Shown here piece by piece: positions 43,287 to 54,122 of a stretch of DNA of 64,000 nt. This DNA is from Muscardinus avellanarius (lineage: Eukaryota > Chordata > Mammalia > Rodentia > Gliridae), in NCBI GenBank assembly GCA_963383645.1, contig OY726559.1, forward strand, positions 124,526,221 through 124,590,220, in the 5' to 3' direction. Numbering within the stretch: position 1 is the first letter of the stretch; every line of letters starts with the position of its first letter. The notes beneath the pieces are model-generated. The model ran no database searches. It saw only the letters and a program-made list of their open reading frames with translations, and was not told the DNA's origin. The translations under genes were made by a program, and so were the position numbers.

Positions 43287-43301
43287 AAGAATAAGAAAAA
43301 A

Positions 43302-43690
43302 TAGGAAAAAAAAAAAAGAATGTCTAGCAAGCAGAAATGGCTCAGGAATTCCAAACAAACTCTTCATTTTTGTTCTTATTTCTTGTTATTGGTGTACTGT
43401 AATCACACATCCTGATGAAGTTCAGATTGATAGACATGCACACAGGCTCCCTGGCCTCCCCGCTCCCACCCGGCTCCCACCCGCCTCGCTGGCGCTCCCA
43501 TGCACAGCACAGGGATCCACGCTGATGCATCTGTGTACGTAAATCAAGCCCTGCGAAGTGCTTCCTTCATCTCTCTCCCTCTCTCCCTCTCCTACCTGCC
43601 TCCCTCCCTGAGGCCCCTCAATCACTCCAATGGGTTTCTCTTTCTTTGTCTGGAGACCCTCTTTGTTATTTATTTTTATTTTTATTTTTA
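43302..43690. other. Unassigned sequence with a CT-rich stretch
   Basis: About 390 bp with CCCACCCGGCTCCCACCCG (43465-43483) and CTCTCCCTCTCTCCCTCTCC. No gene recognised. Confidence 0.4.
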
Positions 43691-43897
43691 ATTTTTTGTG
43701 GTACTGGGGGTGGAATCCAGGGTCTTTTCTACCTCTGGGATATACTCCCAGATCTATTTTATATTTTATTTGGAAACAGGGTGTCACTAAGTTGCTGAGA
43801 GCCTCACTAAGTAGGGGAGGCTGGCTTCGAACCTGTGAGATCCTCCTGTCTCAGCCTCCCAAGCGCAGGGATTACAAGCGTGTGCCACCACCCCTGG
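43691..43897 (-). repeat. Type C SINE
   Basis: Full copy with (TTTTA)n tail, flanked by a 12-nt duplication CTGGAGACCCTC. Confidence 0.9.
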
Positions 43898-44200
43898 CTG
43901 GAGACCCTCCTTTATCTCAAAATTCTCCCTAGCTTCTACACATGAGGGAGACACCCTGCCTTTCACTTTCTGTGACCAAATAATACCACTTAGCACGTTA
44001 TTCTCCAGTCCGTCCATTTTCCTGCAAGTAACACGAGTCTGCTGTTTCCCCACTTCCACTGCCGCTGCTGGAAAGGGCCACCACTCAGCCCGGCACTGGG
44101 CCCCTCTGTAGTGTGGGACTGCATTCTGTTCAAATTGTGCGTTTGCTGGGCAGCAGTGCCTGGTTTTCCTGTATTTTTTTGTCTTTCAAAAAAGTCTGGG
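43898..44200 (-). mobile_element. L1 3' fragment (to about 44040) and unassigned sequence
   Basis: ACACATGAGGGAGACACC and ACTTAGCACGTTATTCTCCAG match the antisense L1 3' end. The sequence after about 44060 is unassigned. Confidence 0.55.
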
Positions 44201-44202
44201 GG

Positions 44203-44405
44203 AGCCGGGCATGGGGGGGCGCACACTTGTAATCCCAGCATTCAGGAGGCTGAGACGGGAGGCACACGGTTTGCGGACAGCCTCAGCTACTTAGCGAGGC
44301 CCTTTGCGACTCAGTGAGACCCGGTTTCAAAATAAAGAACAAAAAATAGGGCTGGGGGTGTGGCTTGGAGGTAGAATGCCCCTGGGTTCCATCTCCAGGA
44401 CCGCA
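44203..44405 (+). repeat. Type A SINE
   Basis: Full copy; the B box reads GGTTTGCGGAC. Confidence 0.85.
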
Positions 44406-44504
44406 AATCAATACATAAACACATGGTTGGTGGACCTTCTTAGGCTCATTGGAGTAGCTTCTCCTCACACACAGCCACCACGCACAAGGCGCTGCCCAGG
44501 CCTG

Positions 44505-44627
44505 TTCCTCCTCCTCCTCCTCCTCCTCCTCCTCCTCCTTCTCTTCTCTCTCTCCCCCTTTTTTTTTTTTTTCTCATGGTACTGAGATTGAACCCAGGAA
44601 CATTCTCCTCTGCCTAGACCCTCAGCC

Positions 44628-44669
<42 letters not shown>

Positions 44670-44870
44670 TTCACAAGGGATGGATGGAACTTGGGGGCAT
44701 TCTACCTCTGAGCTACACCCCCAGCCATATTTTATTCTTTGATTTTGAAACAGGGTCTCACTAAGTTGCAGGAGACCTCACTAAATTGCTGAAGCTGGCC
44801 TCAAGCCTGTGATCCTCCTGTCTCAGCCTCCCAAGCACTGGGATTACAGTCCTATGTCGCTGAGCCCAGT
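44505..44870 (-). repeat. (CCT)n, dID, (GT)n and an old SINE
   Basis: (TCC)n at 44505-44540, dID at 44577-44630, (GT)n at 44631-44667, SINE at 44675-44870. Array and SINE ends coincide. Confidence 0.85.
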
Positions 44871-44952
44871 AAATTAAATCTTATCCAATTCTAGCAATCA
44901 ATATTTCTGGCTTTGACCTACTTCTTAGCTCTTTTTTGTTTGTTTGTTTTTT

Positions 44953-45368
44953 GGATCTGGGGATGGAACCCAGGGGCATTTGACCTCCGAGTTATATCCC
45001 CTGCCCTGTTTTTTATTCTTTGCTTTGAAACTGGGTCTCACTGAGTTGCAGAGGGCCTCACTAAGTAGCTGAGGCTGTCCGCGAACTGCGATCCTCAGGT
45101 ATCAGCCTCCAAATACTGGGATTACAAGCGTGCGCCACCACGCCCGGCTTTTTTTTTTTTTTTTTTAATGTAGTATTGGAGATTAAAGCTAGGGGGATTC
45201 TACCTCTTGGCTAAATACTTCCAGCCTTTTTTTTTTTTTTTTTTTTTAAAACAGGGTTTCATTAAGTTATCGAGGGACTTGCCAAGTTGCTGAGACTGGC
45301 CATGAACCTGATATTCTTCTGTCTCAGCCTCCCAAGTATGGAGGTTATAGGTGTGCACTACCACATTC
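44953..45368 (-). repeat. Type A2 SINE and an old SINE
   Basis: 44953-45150 (A2) and 45168-45368 (old, with a T tract splitting the linker). Confidence 0.8.
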
Positions 45369-45617
45369 TGTTCTGGTTGCTAGCTCTTTGAGTTGCCCAT
45401 TGGCATTTCCCCACATCCTTTCTGCCTCAATTTGCTGCTGTAGAAGTGTTATTCTGATCCATTCTTGGGGAGCAGCTACAATATAGTGGGTTCCTCTAAT
45501 CCATTTTTCTTTACCTCTGAATTGTTTTGCATTAACTTTTATGTGGTGTGAGGGGACAGTCAAATTCATTGTAAAGCTTTTGAAACATAGCATCATTTAT
45601 TAAAATTCTATCCTTTC

Positions 45618-45810
45618 ATGCCGGGCATGGTGGCACATGCTTGTAATCCCCGTGCTTGGGAGGCAGAGACAGGAGGATCGCGTAGGTTCGAAGCCAGCTG
45701 CACTGCCTTAAGAGACCCTGTTTCCAAATAAAAAGTATAAAATAGGTCTGGGAGTGCAGCCCGGAGGTAGAAGGGCTTCCAGGAACCCAAGTACCACCAC
45801 CCCCCCAAAC
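45618..45810 (+). repeat. Type B SINE in L1
   Basis: Flanked by a perfect 16-nt duplication AAAATTCTATCCTTTC (45602-45617, 45811-45826). Confidence 0.95.
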
Positions 45811-46059
45811 AAAATTCTATCCTTTCCACACTGAATTACCTTGAAAATCAATTGAGCATACATACACACTTACTTTGATCCCTTTCTGAACCCTGTTGTA
45901 CCCACTGAGCTATGTTTTTATCCTCACAAGACTGCCACACAGTTTTGATTACTGTGGCTTCGTAATTTCTTGAAATTAGATAATCTAACTTACTGTATTT
46001 GTTTCTCTTTTTGAAAATTTTTGCTCCTTTACAAGGGTCCTTTATATTTCCACATATAT

Positions 46060-46134
46060 TTTATTTATTTGTTTGTTTATTTGGTGCTGGAGGTTGAACC
46101 CAAGGGCATTTTACCTCCAAGATACACTTCAGCC

Positions 46135-46197
<63 letters not shown>

Positions 46198-46546
46198 TGT
46201 GTGTGTGTGTGGTACTGGGGATGGAACCCAGGGGCATTTCTACCTCCAGGCATACTCCCAGACCTATTTTATACTTTATTTGGGAACAGGGTCACACTAA
46301 GTTGCTGAGAGCCTCACTAAGTAGCTGAGGCTGGCTTTGAACCTATGCGATCCTCCTGTCGCAGCCTCCCAAGTGCTGGGATTAAAAGCATGTGCCACGA
46401 CTCCCGGCTTATTTTTATTTTTTAAATAAGGTCTCGCTAGGTTGATGAGAGTCTCACTATTTTCTGAGGCTGTCCTCTAACCTGCAATCCTCCTGTCTTA
46501 GCCTCCCAGGTCCTGGGATTACAAGTGTGCACCACCATGCCCATGT
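46060..46546 (-). repeat. Type C SINE nested in a SINE, with (TA)n
   Basis: Host dID at 46082-46136, (TA)n at 46137-46195, C insert at 46211-46409, host left monomer at 46412-46542. CACATATATTTT flanks the host. Confidence 0.85.
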
Positions 46547-46596
46547 CACATATATTTTTAAATCATCTTTTCAATTTCTCCGGGAAAGTATTCTAG

Positions 46597-46825
46597 GCTG
46601 GGTGTTGTGGTTTATGCCTGTAATCCAAGTACTTGGGAGGTTGAGACAGGAGGATCACAGTTTTGTGGTGAGCCTTAGCAACCTAGCAGGTCCTAAGCAT
46701 CTTAGCAAGACCCTCTTTCAAAAGAGAGTCTTGCTAAGTAGCTGGGGCTGGCTGCAACCCAGTGATCCTCTTGTCTCAGCCTCCTAAGCACTGGGATTAC
46801 AAACCTGCACCACCGTGTCTGGCTG
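46597..46825. repeat. Two opposed left monomers
   Basis: 46597-46725 plus runs into 46720-46825 minus through AAAAGAGAGTCTTGCTAAG; both dIDs are missing. Confidence 0.65.
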
Positions 46826-47099
46826 GTGGTGTGTAACTTTCAACATACAATCTTACATATATCTTGTTAGATTAAACCACAAGTAATTCATGCTTTTGAG
46901 CTATGTTGAATAGTGTTGTTTTAAATTTCACTTTTTAAATTATTCATTAGTAGTATACAGTAGAAAATACTGAGACTCTCATCAACCTAGGAGACCCTGT
47001 TTCAAAAATAAAAATAAAATCTATACAATTACCTTAGTAGTAGTATAAGGTAATTATGTAATATTTACCTTATATCTTGAAACTCCCTTTCTCTTTCCT

Positions 47100-47672
47100 T
47101 TCTTGCATCCTTCTCCTCCTTTCTTCTTCTTCTTCCTCCTCTTCCTCCTCCTCCTCCTCCTCCTCCTCCTTCTCTTCTCCCCCCACCTCCTCCTCCTTCT
47201 TTTTTTTTGTGGTACTAGGGATTGAACCCAGGAACATTCTCCCCTAGAAGTACACCCCTAGACCTTTTTTTGTGTGTGTGTGGTACTGGGGATGGAACCC
47301 TTCTACCTCCAGGCTACACTCCCAGACCTATTTTATATTTTATTTGGAAACATGGTCTCTTAAGCCAGAGAGGCTGGCTTCGAGCCTGTGCGATCCTCCT
47401 GTCTCTGCCTCCCAAGCGCAGGGATTACAAGCGTGCGCCACCACGCCCCGCCGCTAGACCTTTTTAATTTTATTTTGAGGCAGGGTCTTTCTAAACTTCC
47501 CAGGCAGGCTTCAACCTTTGATAATCCTGACTCAGTCTCCTGAGAAGCTGGAATAATTACAAACATGCACCATCATGCCTGGCTCTAAATATTTCTAAAC
47601 TTACAAGTTCTAGAAACCTGTCTCAGCCTCTCAAGTACTGGGATTACAGGTGTGTACCACCACACTTGACTT
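47100..47672 (-). repeat. Pyrimidine tract and SINE cluster with nested B copy
   Basis: (CTT)n/(CCT)n at 47100-47205, dID at 47209-47270, B copy at 47280-47452, host left monomer at 47455-47585, further left-monomer end at 47620-47672. Confidence 0.8.
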
Positions 47673-47861
47673 TTATTCCCTGTCTCTTGAGGTCAATTCT
47701 CTAGCAAGCCTTATCCAGGACTACTCAAGGCATACCTATTAAAATCCTCTCCATGTATTACAAGTTTTCCCATATAGACATTCCTGTTGGAATTGTAGTA
47801 TTTGTCTCATGTAACTAGTATCTTTATAACTAGGAGCAACATGTTTTAAAACCAATGGCCA

Positions 47862-48285
47862 GCCGGGCGTGGTGGCGCACGCTTGTAATCCCCGCGCTTG
47901 GGAGGCGGAGACAGGAGGATCGCGCAGGTTCGAAGCCAGCCGTGCTGGCGTAAGAGACCCTGTTTCAAAAATATAAAATAGGTCTGGGAGTGTAGCCCGG
48001 AGGAAGGAGGGCTTCCAGGAACCCTAGTACCACCAAAAAAAAAAAAAAAAACAAAAAACAAACAAACAAAAACCAATGGCCTTGGTGAGCATGCTGGCAC
48101 AAGCTTCTAATCCCAGCACTTGGGAGGCTGAGACGGAGGATCCCAAGTTCAAAGCCAGCCTTGGCAATTTAGCAAGGCTCTCAGCAACCCAGTGAGACTC
48201 TGTTTCCAAATGAGAAATTTAAAAAATGGGCTGGGGGTGTAGCTCAGAAGTAGAATGCCTCTGGGTTCAATCCTCAGTACAATAA
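47862..48285 (+). repeat. Type B SINE and an older SINE
   Basis: The B copy (47862-48035) is flanked by AAAACCAATGGCC. It looks near-consensus and carries the perfect B box GGTTCGAAGCC. 48083-48285 is an older dimer. Confidence 0.9.
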
Positions 48286-48590
48286 ATAAATAAGCCTATG
48301 GCCTTCATTTTACCTAGCCTTTGGATTTGGGACAGGTTGTACCAGCAGGTCAGGAGGGAATGTTGTACCTGTGGAAAAAAAAATCCTCTTACAAAACTCC
48401 TCTCTTGACTTGGTGAGAAAGTAGACAGTCCTTGCTTTCTAGAAGGTTTTCCTAGTTAAAAAAAACCCAACACTTATGAGGCAGTTTACATCAATATCAG
48501 CATCCCCTCATACATCTATTATTAGTGGGGCCAGTCCCTTTTGTTAAGGAGTCATAGGCAGATCTCACTGTATCCCCAATCTCATCTTTT
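48286..48590. other. Unassigned sequence
   Basis: About 300 bp without a recognised feature. Confidence 0.4.
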
Positions 48591-49045
48591 ATTTATTTAT
48601 TTATTTTTGGTACTGGGGATAAAGCCCGGGGACATTTTATCTCTGAGCTACACCCCAGCCCTATTTTTTAGTCTTTATTTTCTTTGAAACAGGGTTTCAC
48701 TAAGTCATGGAGGGCCTAAGTAGCTGAGACTGAATGTGTTCTGTGATCCTCCTGTCTCCGCCTCCCAAGTGCTGGGATCATGAGCATGGGATCATGAGCA
48801 TGCACCACCACACACAGCTCAGTTTTTTTTTTCTTTCTTTTTTCTGTACTGGGGAGGGAACCCAGGGGCATTCAACCTCCTAGCTACACCCCCAGCGCTA
48901 TTTTTTTATTCTCTATTTTGAAACAGGGTCTCACTGAGTTGCAAAGGGCCTCACTAAGTAGTAGCTGAGGCTGTCCTCGAACTGTGATCCTCCCGTCTCA
49001 GCCTCCCAAATGCTGGGATTACAAGCATGTGCCACCATACCTGGC
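48591..49045 (-). repeat. Two type A-like SINEs
   Basis: 48607-48820 contains an internal duplication (GGATCATGAGCATG repeated). 48843-49045 is full length. Confidence 0.85.
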
Positions 49046-49071
49046 AGGTATTCACATTTTAAAATGCAGGC

Positions 49072-49612
49072 ATTAGTCAGGCATAGTGGCACACTGTACT
49101 TGTCATCCCAGTACTCGGAAGGCTGAGATAGGAGGATGGCAGGTTCCTGGCCAGCCTTGGCAACTTAATGAGGCTCTTAGCAACTTGATGAGACTTTTTA
49201 AAATAAAAAAGAATGCGGAGCATTGAGTATCATAGTGCACGCTTGTAATCCCAGTACTTAGGAGGCTAAAACAGGAGGATTGCAGTCACAGTCAGCCTCA
49301 GCTCCTTAGCGAGGCCCTCTGCAACTCAGTGAGACCCTGTTTCAAAATAAATAATAAAAACTAGGGCTAGGGGTGCAACTCAGAGGTAGAATGTCCCTGG
49401 GTTCTATCCCCAGTACCGCAAAAATAAAAAATAAAAAATATAAAGCCGGGCGTGGTGGCACATGTTTGTAATCCCAGCATTCGGGAGGCTGAGACAGGAG
49501 GATCACAGTTCGCAGACAGCCTCAGCTACTTAGTGAGACCCTGTTTCAAAATAAAGAATAAAAATTAGCTCAGGGGTCAAATGCTCCTGGGTTCCATCCC
49601 CACACCAGCAAA
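49072..49612 (+). repeat. Three SINEs in tandem
   Basis: Left monomer at 49072-49205, type A at 49218-49425, and A2 at 49444-49612 with a shortened linker. Confidence 0.85.
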
Positions 49613-49685
49613 AAGAAAAAGAAAAGTGAATACTCACCAATTCCTTGCCACAAGCGCCACTTTCAATGAATCAATCCTCTTTTAC

Positions 49686-50450
49686 TGAGACGAACATTTT
49701 CCTTACCAGGGTTCTTTTCTACAAAGAATGACACTCAGAGACAGCAGGAAGGCGAGCAGGGCAGTGTTGGAGGACGGGAGGGAAAGAGGCCGAGCACCTT
49801 GCGGCCCGGGGAACCTGGAGTCCAGCAGCTGCCTCTGCACAAGCCTTGGGAGCAGCCCGGCCACGGCTGTCAATTGCAAACCACTTTCTCCCCAAGTCCA
49901 CAGAGCTGCAGCCACCCAGGGCCTCGGTGGCCTCCATGCCAGCGGGGTCTCTGGCCCCCACGCCTCAGTTAAACACCACTTCCTCAAAAGCCAGCAAAAC
50001 CTGCGAGAGAGAGAGAAAAGCTCCGAAAATGAGGGGCTCCCGGGACGGTGCTGTTTCGAGTGGCTGGTGTACAGGCTTAGATGCGTCTCTGAGTTTCCCT
50101 TCCAGCTGGGTCCCAGAGGAGGGCTCCTGGGGCTTAGCGTCCTTCTTCCGCCTCCTTCTGTCAGCTGAGCCTCCTTCTCGCCGACACTCTTCCCGGAATC
50201 GCTCATCCTCAGGAACAACCTCAGTTCTGCAAACCTCTGGTCACCCTCAGGAGACTTTTGATCTGGTTAGCACTTGACCTTCGGGAGGTCTGGTTCTTTT
50301 GGGAGTTTTAGAAGTTCCTTAGCATCTGTTGCCTCTCCAGCCCTATCTGCTTACTTCTTTTTACCTCCGCAATATTACATTTGCTTATTTATGCAGATGT
50401 TTGCGGCGCTGGCCTCTGGGGACTGTCTACATGGACACGTGTAATCATTA
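49686..50450 (-). mobile_element. LTR-type element, second copy of the 25.3-kb family
   Basis: It aligns with 25318-26200: AAGAATGACAC, GGAGTCCAGCAGCTGCCTC, AATTGCAAACCACTTTCTCC, CCTGCGAGAGAGAGA and CCCTATCTGCTTACTTC occur in the same order and strand. It has fewer tandem units, and the AATAAA seen in the first copy is not preserved. Several minus and plus frames over 80 codons are GC-driven. Confidence 0.6.
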
Positions 50451-50571
50451 GGGCAGAAATCTAAATGTATTATGACTTTAGGGGGCAAAAAAGAAAATTA
50501 GGCCAGGATACGAAACTTGAGCCAGAGGTAATTTTGACACAGAAATACATAGCATAGAATCCTGGATAAAT
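50451..50571. other. Unassigned sequence
   Basis: Short AT-rich interval. Confidence 0.3.
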
Positions 50572-51060
50572 AAGCTAGGCATGGTGATGCACGCTTGTAA
50601 TCCCTGAGCTTGGGAGACTGAGACAAGAGGATCGCACAGGTTCGAAGCCAGCCTCAGCTACTTAGTTGAGGCTCTCAGCAACTTAGTGAGACCCTGTTTC
50701 CAAATAAAGTATAAAATAGGTCTGGGAGTATAGCCCGGAGGTAGAAAGCCTCTGGTTCCACCCCCAGTACCACCACCACCACCAACAACAAAAAGAATCC
50801 TTGATAATTTCTAGATGTGAGCACATTCAGCTTTAGATTCCTTGTAACCAAAGCCCACAAAGAAATTCAGTCAGTGACTAGATTTACCATGTCAATAAAG
50901 CAATATGTCTGCACTTGGGAGGCTGAGACAGGAGGATCGTGCAGGTTCGAAGCCAGCCTCAGCAACTTAGTGAGACCCTGTTTCCAAATAAAATATAAAA
51001 TGGGTCTGGGAGTATAGCCCGGAAGTAGAAAGCCTCTGGGTTCCACCCCCAGTACCACCA
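50572..51060 (+). repeat. Two type C SINEs, the second 5'-truncated
   Basis: 50572-50775 is full length. 50911-51060 starts inside the left monomer. AATAAAGCAATATGTCT occurs on both sides of the second copy (50895 and 51079), a clear 17-nt duplication. Confidence 0.85.
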
Positions 51061-51170
51061 AAAATAAATAAATAAATAAATAAAGCAATATGTCTCAGAA
51101 GCAGAAATATAAATTTTCCTTATATTGAAATCTGAAAGAAATATTATTAAAGGGACACTGTGTGACAGTG

Positions 51171-51462
51171 AGCCAGGCATGGTGGTACACGTATATAATT
51201 CCAGTGTTTGGAAGGCTGAGACAGGAGGATTGCGGTTCACGGATGGCCTCAGCTACTTATTGAAAAAGGCCCTTTGCAACTCAGTGAGACCCAATTTCAA
51301 ACAAATAAAGAATAAAAAATAGGGCTGGAGGTGTAGCTCGGAGATAGAATGTCCCTGAGTTCCATCCCCAGTACCGCAAATAAATAAATAAAAAGGAATT
51401 TAAAAATAGAGCTGGGAATGCAGCTCAAAGTTAAAATGCCCTTGGGTTCAATCTCCAGTACC

Positions 51463-51498
<36 letters not shown>

Positions 51499-51575
51499 AT
51501 AGGGCTGGGGATGTAGCTCAAAGGTAGAATGACTTTAGGTTCAATCTCTAGTCACACACAAACACACACACACAC
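51171..51575 (+). repeat. Type A SINE followed by two extra dID monomers
   Basis: Dimer at 51171-51380, then dIDs at 51405-51462 and 51500-51555 separated by (AAAT)n, ending in a CA-rich tail. It is a four-monomer array with decreasing similarity. Confidence 0.8.
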
Positions 51576-51631
51576 ATATGAGTCTTTTTTTTTTTTTTTT
51601 TTAGCCCATTTGTTGACCAACCAGCTGTTTT

Positions 51632-51835
51632 ATTTTTTTGTTTTTTTGGTGGTACTGTGGTTCCTGGAAGCCCTTCTACCTCCGGGCTACACTCCAGACC
51701 TATTTTACATTTTTTTTTTTTTTTTTTTTTGAAACAGGGTCTCTTAAGCCGGCGCAGCTGGCTCCGAACCTGCACGATCCTCCTGTCTCCTCCTCCCAAG
51801 CGCGGGGATTGCAAGCCTGTGCCACCACGCCCGGC
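51632..51835 (-). repeat. Type B SINE in the retrocopy 3' UTR
   Basis: It is inserted between the AATAAA signal and the A tail of the homeobox retrocopy, with a perfect 15-nt duplication CCAACCAGCTGTTTT (51617-51631, 51836-51850). It is therefore younger than the retrocopy. Confidence 0.95.
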
Positions 51836-52304
51836 CCAACCAGCTGTTTTTATTGGTGCTTTCTGGGTACAAAAAAACCCATGCTCAGTGGCATTGTTGG
51901 AAGCCACAATCTGGACCCTGGGGGCTTAAACGTTGATGGATTTGTGTTAGGCAATTCTGTTTTTTCCAGCAGACAGACATTCTGTATTTTTCTTCAGGTA
52001 GGAGCCTGGCTCTATAATTCTGGAACCAGTTTTTGATCACATGCACTTCACAGTGGAATTTGTGGCCAGTTCTCTCATTGTATAATCCGGATAAGGCTTC
52101 TGATTAAAAATCTTCTGCAATTCTTGCAATTCTTCCTTAGCAAACTTATGTCGCTGTTTTATTATTTTCCTTTCTGTTCCACCACTGTTGTGACTATCTT
52201 CTTCATTTTCTCTTCCATCTCCTCCTCCTTCTTTTTCTTCTTCAGATGAGGAATTATTGGAAGCCATGGTGAATCTCTAGTCCCATAGGACACGCAGCGA
52301 CCGG

Positions 52305-52400
52305 TGTAGCCCTGTACCCTCAGCCACTCAGGGGAGGCTGAGGCCAGAGGATGGCAGGTTGGAGGCCAAATTCCACAATTTGTGAGATGACGTGTCAAAA
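52305..52400 (+). repeat. Old B1-like monomer in the retrocopy leader
   Basis: GGGGAGGCTGAGGCCAGAGG and GTGTCAAAATAAAAAGTG look like a 7SL-derived monomer, antisense to the retrocopied transcript. It may have been part of its 5' UTR. Confidence 0.45.
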
Positions 52401-52416
52401 TAAAAAGTGAAGAGGC

Positions 52417-52636
52417 GCCAGGTGCAGTGGCGCATGCTCGTTAATCCCAGCATTCGGGTGGCTGAGACCAGAGGATCACGGTTCGCGGACAGCCTCAGCT
52501 ACTTAGTGAGGCCCTTTGCAACTCAGTGAGACCCAGTTTCAAAATAAAGAAAAAAAAAAATAGGGCTAGGGGTGTAGCTCAGAGGAAGAATGCCCCTGGG
52601 TTCCATCCCCAGTACCTTAAAAGAAAAAAAAAAAAA
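52417..52636 (+). repeat. Type A SINE in the retrocopy leader
   Basis: Flanked by AAGTGAAGAGGC and AAGTGAGGAGGC (one mismatch), so it also post-dates the retrocopy. Confidence 0.9.
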
Positions 52637-52730
52637 AGTGAGGAGGCCTTGGGTTGTACTCAGGGTCCCAAGGCCTTTATTAGTGGTCCACATATATGAG
52701 TCTTTATTGCACAGATCAAAAGTGAATCCA

Positions 52731-52880
52731 TGGATCGCGCACGTTTGAAGCCAGCCTCAGCTGGCTTAAGAGACCCTGTTTCCAAATAAAATATAAAATA
52801 GGTCTGGGAGTGTAGTCCTCAGGTAGAAAGCCTCTGGGTTCCATCCCCAGTACCACAAAAAAATAAAAATAAAAAAAATC
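52731..52880 (+). repeat. 5'-truncated SINE
   Basis: Starts at GATCGCGCACGTTTGAAGCC; mixes a B-like GGCTTAAGAGACC with a C-like right monomer. Confidence 0.75.
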
Positions 52881-53680
52881 CCACCTCTATTTTCTATTTG
52901 TTGAATTACCTTCATTCTCTATTATCATTTTATAAAATGTTTATCTTGGTCTCTTCCATGTTACAAGTTTCCCACAAATACCTAGCAGTTCTTGGTTGTC
53001 AACAAATATTCACAAATGCTGAGTATTAAAACTGAACGTGAAGTCTGTGTAAAGGGTGCTGCCTGCCGCCGGGCGGGCGTGGGCAGGTGGGGCTTGTGGA
53101 AGAGAATGTGAACTATGTATCGCAACTTCCTGCACCTGCTGCTCTCCTTGGCCTCATCTGGTTCAATGTGTTTTTACACAAGTCCCGACCCCGGTTTTTA
53201 GCATAGCACTTGAAGGCCTTGTGGATGCCACATTTCCTTTTGTGCTGAAGAGAGGGGCGGACAGGTTTGCCTATGCCACCGGGAAGCTTAGTTGTTCTCT
53301 TCCTTTATCGCTTCTGCGTTTTATTCTTTGCGCCCTTGTCTTTGGCCCTTGTGCTTGTCTCGGTTTCTGCAAGGTCTAAGTCACTCGCTTATTGATGGCA
53401 GCCTTCTCAGGCAGTAGCTCTGATATGCCTTTTTTTTTTTTTTTAATTTCCCAAAACAATCATGAGTTCTCTCATTTCTATCTTTCAGAGATTTGGTGGA
53501 ATAACTTTCTGCCTGATGGTCTGCTTGGATCTTTTTGGTTGGGGTTTGTACTGTTTTAATTCTTTGCTCATTTGTTAATGTGATGTTGGGGATGAAGAAA
53601 TACATGTGGCTACCCTAGTGTTTCTACTGGAAGAGAAAATTTAGTTAAAGAAAATGTTCTGTATGGTGATCTGCTTAAAT
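52881..53680. other. Unassigned 800-bp block, possibly an old retrocopy
   Basis: SINE-free. 53055-53380 is GC-rich beside AT-rich flanks, with a 16-nt T run at about 53429-53445. A minus frame of 74 codons (53605-53381) is Lys/Thr/Glu-rich. I could not identify a parent gene. Confidence 0.35.
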
Positions 53681-53681
53681 G

Positions 53682-53682
<1 letters not shown>

Positions 53683-53738
<56 letters not shown>

Positions 53739-54122
53739 GTGGTACTGGGGTTCCTGGAAACCCTTCTACCTCCGGGTTAAACTCCCAGACCTATTTTTTT
53801 TTTTTTTTTGGTGGTACTGGGGTTCCTGGAAGCCCTTCTACCTCTGGGCTACACTCCCAGACCTATTTTTATATTTTTATTTAGAAACAGGGTCTCCTAA
53901 ACCAGCGCGCGCGGCTGGCTTCGAACCTGCGCGATCCTCCTGTCTCTGCCTCCCAAGCGCGGGGATTACAAGCGTGCGCCACCACGCCCGGCTAACAGAC
54001 CTATTTTTTTAAATTATTTTTATTTGGAAACAGGGTTTCTTAAGCCAGTGAGGCGGGCTTCAAACAAACATGATACTCCTGTCTCCGCCTCCCAAGCGCA
54101 GGGATGAGCCACCATGCCCAGC
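53683..54122 (-). repeat. (TA)n and a type B SINE nested in a type B SINE
   Basis: (TA)n at 53683-53736. Host dID at 53737-53797 and left monomer at 53996-54122. The B insert (53810-53993) is flanked by CAGACCTATTTTTTT. The insert is close to consensus (GCGCGCGCGGCTGGCTTCG). Confidence 0.9.

Larger units (their letters stand above)
45369..47060 (-). mobile_element. Old L1 3' region, SINE-interrupted
   Basis: Antisense L1 text: GAAAATCAATTGAGCATACA, CACACAGTTTTGATTACTGTGG, TTGAAATTAGATAATCTAAC, CTTTATATTTCCACATATATTTT and AAATCATCTTTTCAATTTCTC, in consensus order. SINE insertions sit between the pieces. Confidence 0.75.
51588..52693 (-). pseudogene. CPHX/CPHXL-like homeobox processed retrocopy
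   Basis: The minus strand carries a retrocopied mRNA. ATG at 52267 is in a strong context (ACC ATG G). It opens 76 codons (stop 52039-52037) with an acidic Ser/Glu/Gly N-terminus, then RHKFAKEELQELQKIF and PYPDY of a homeodomain (about residues 37-76). A frameshift follows. The next frame continues VIKNWFQNYRARLLPEEK (52028-52006 encodes WFQNYRAR) to a TGA at 51887-51885. Human CPHXL, as remembered, has RHKFSEELLQELKEIF, CYPDYTTR and VIDNWFQNKRARLPPAER, the best match I know. AATAAA (51854-51849) and an A18 tail (51601-51584) follow. ATATGAGTCTTT flanks both ends (51576-51587, 52694-52705). Confidence 0.8.

Noticed and set aside
49703..50277. Several frames over 80 codons on both strands
   Set aside because: They lie in a GC-rich LTR-like element related to 25.3 kb, and the frames are not conserved between the copies.
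53381..53605. Lys-rich minus frame as a ribosomal-protein retrocopy
   Set aside because: No ribosomal protein I compared from memory fits, so it is left unassigned.
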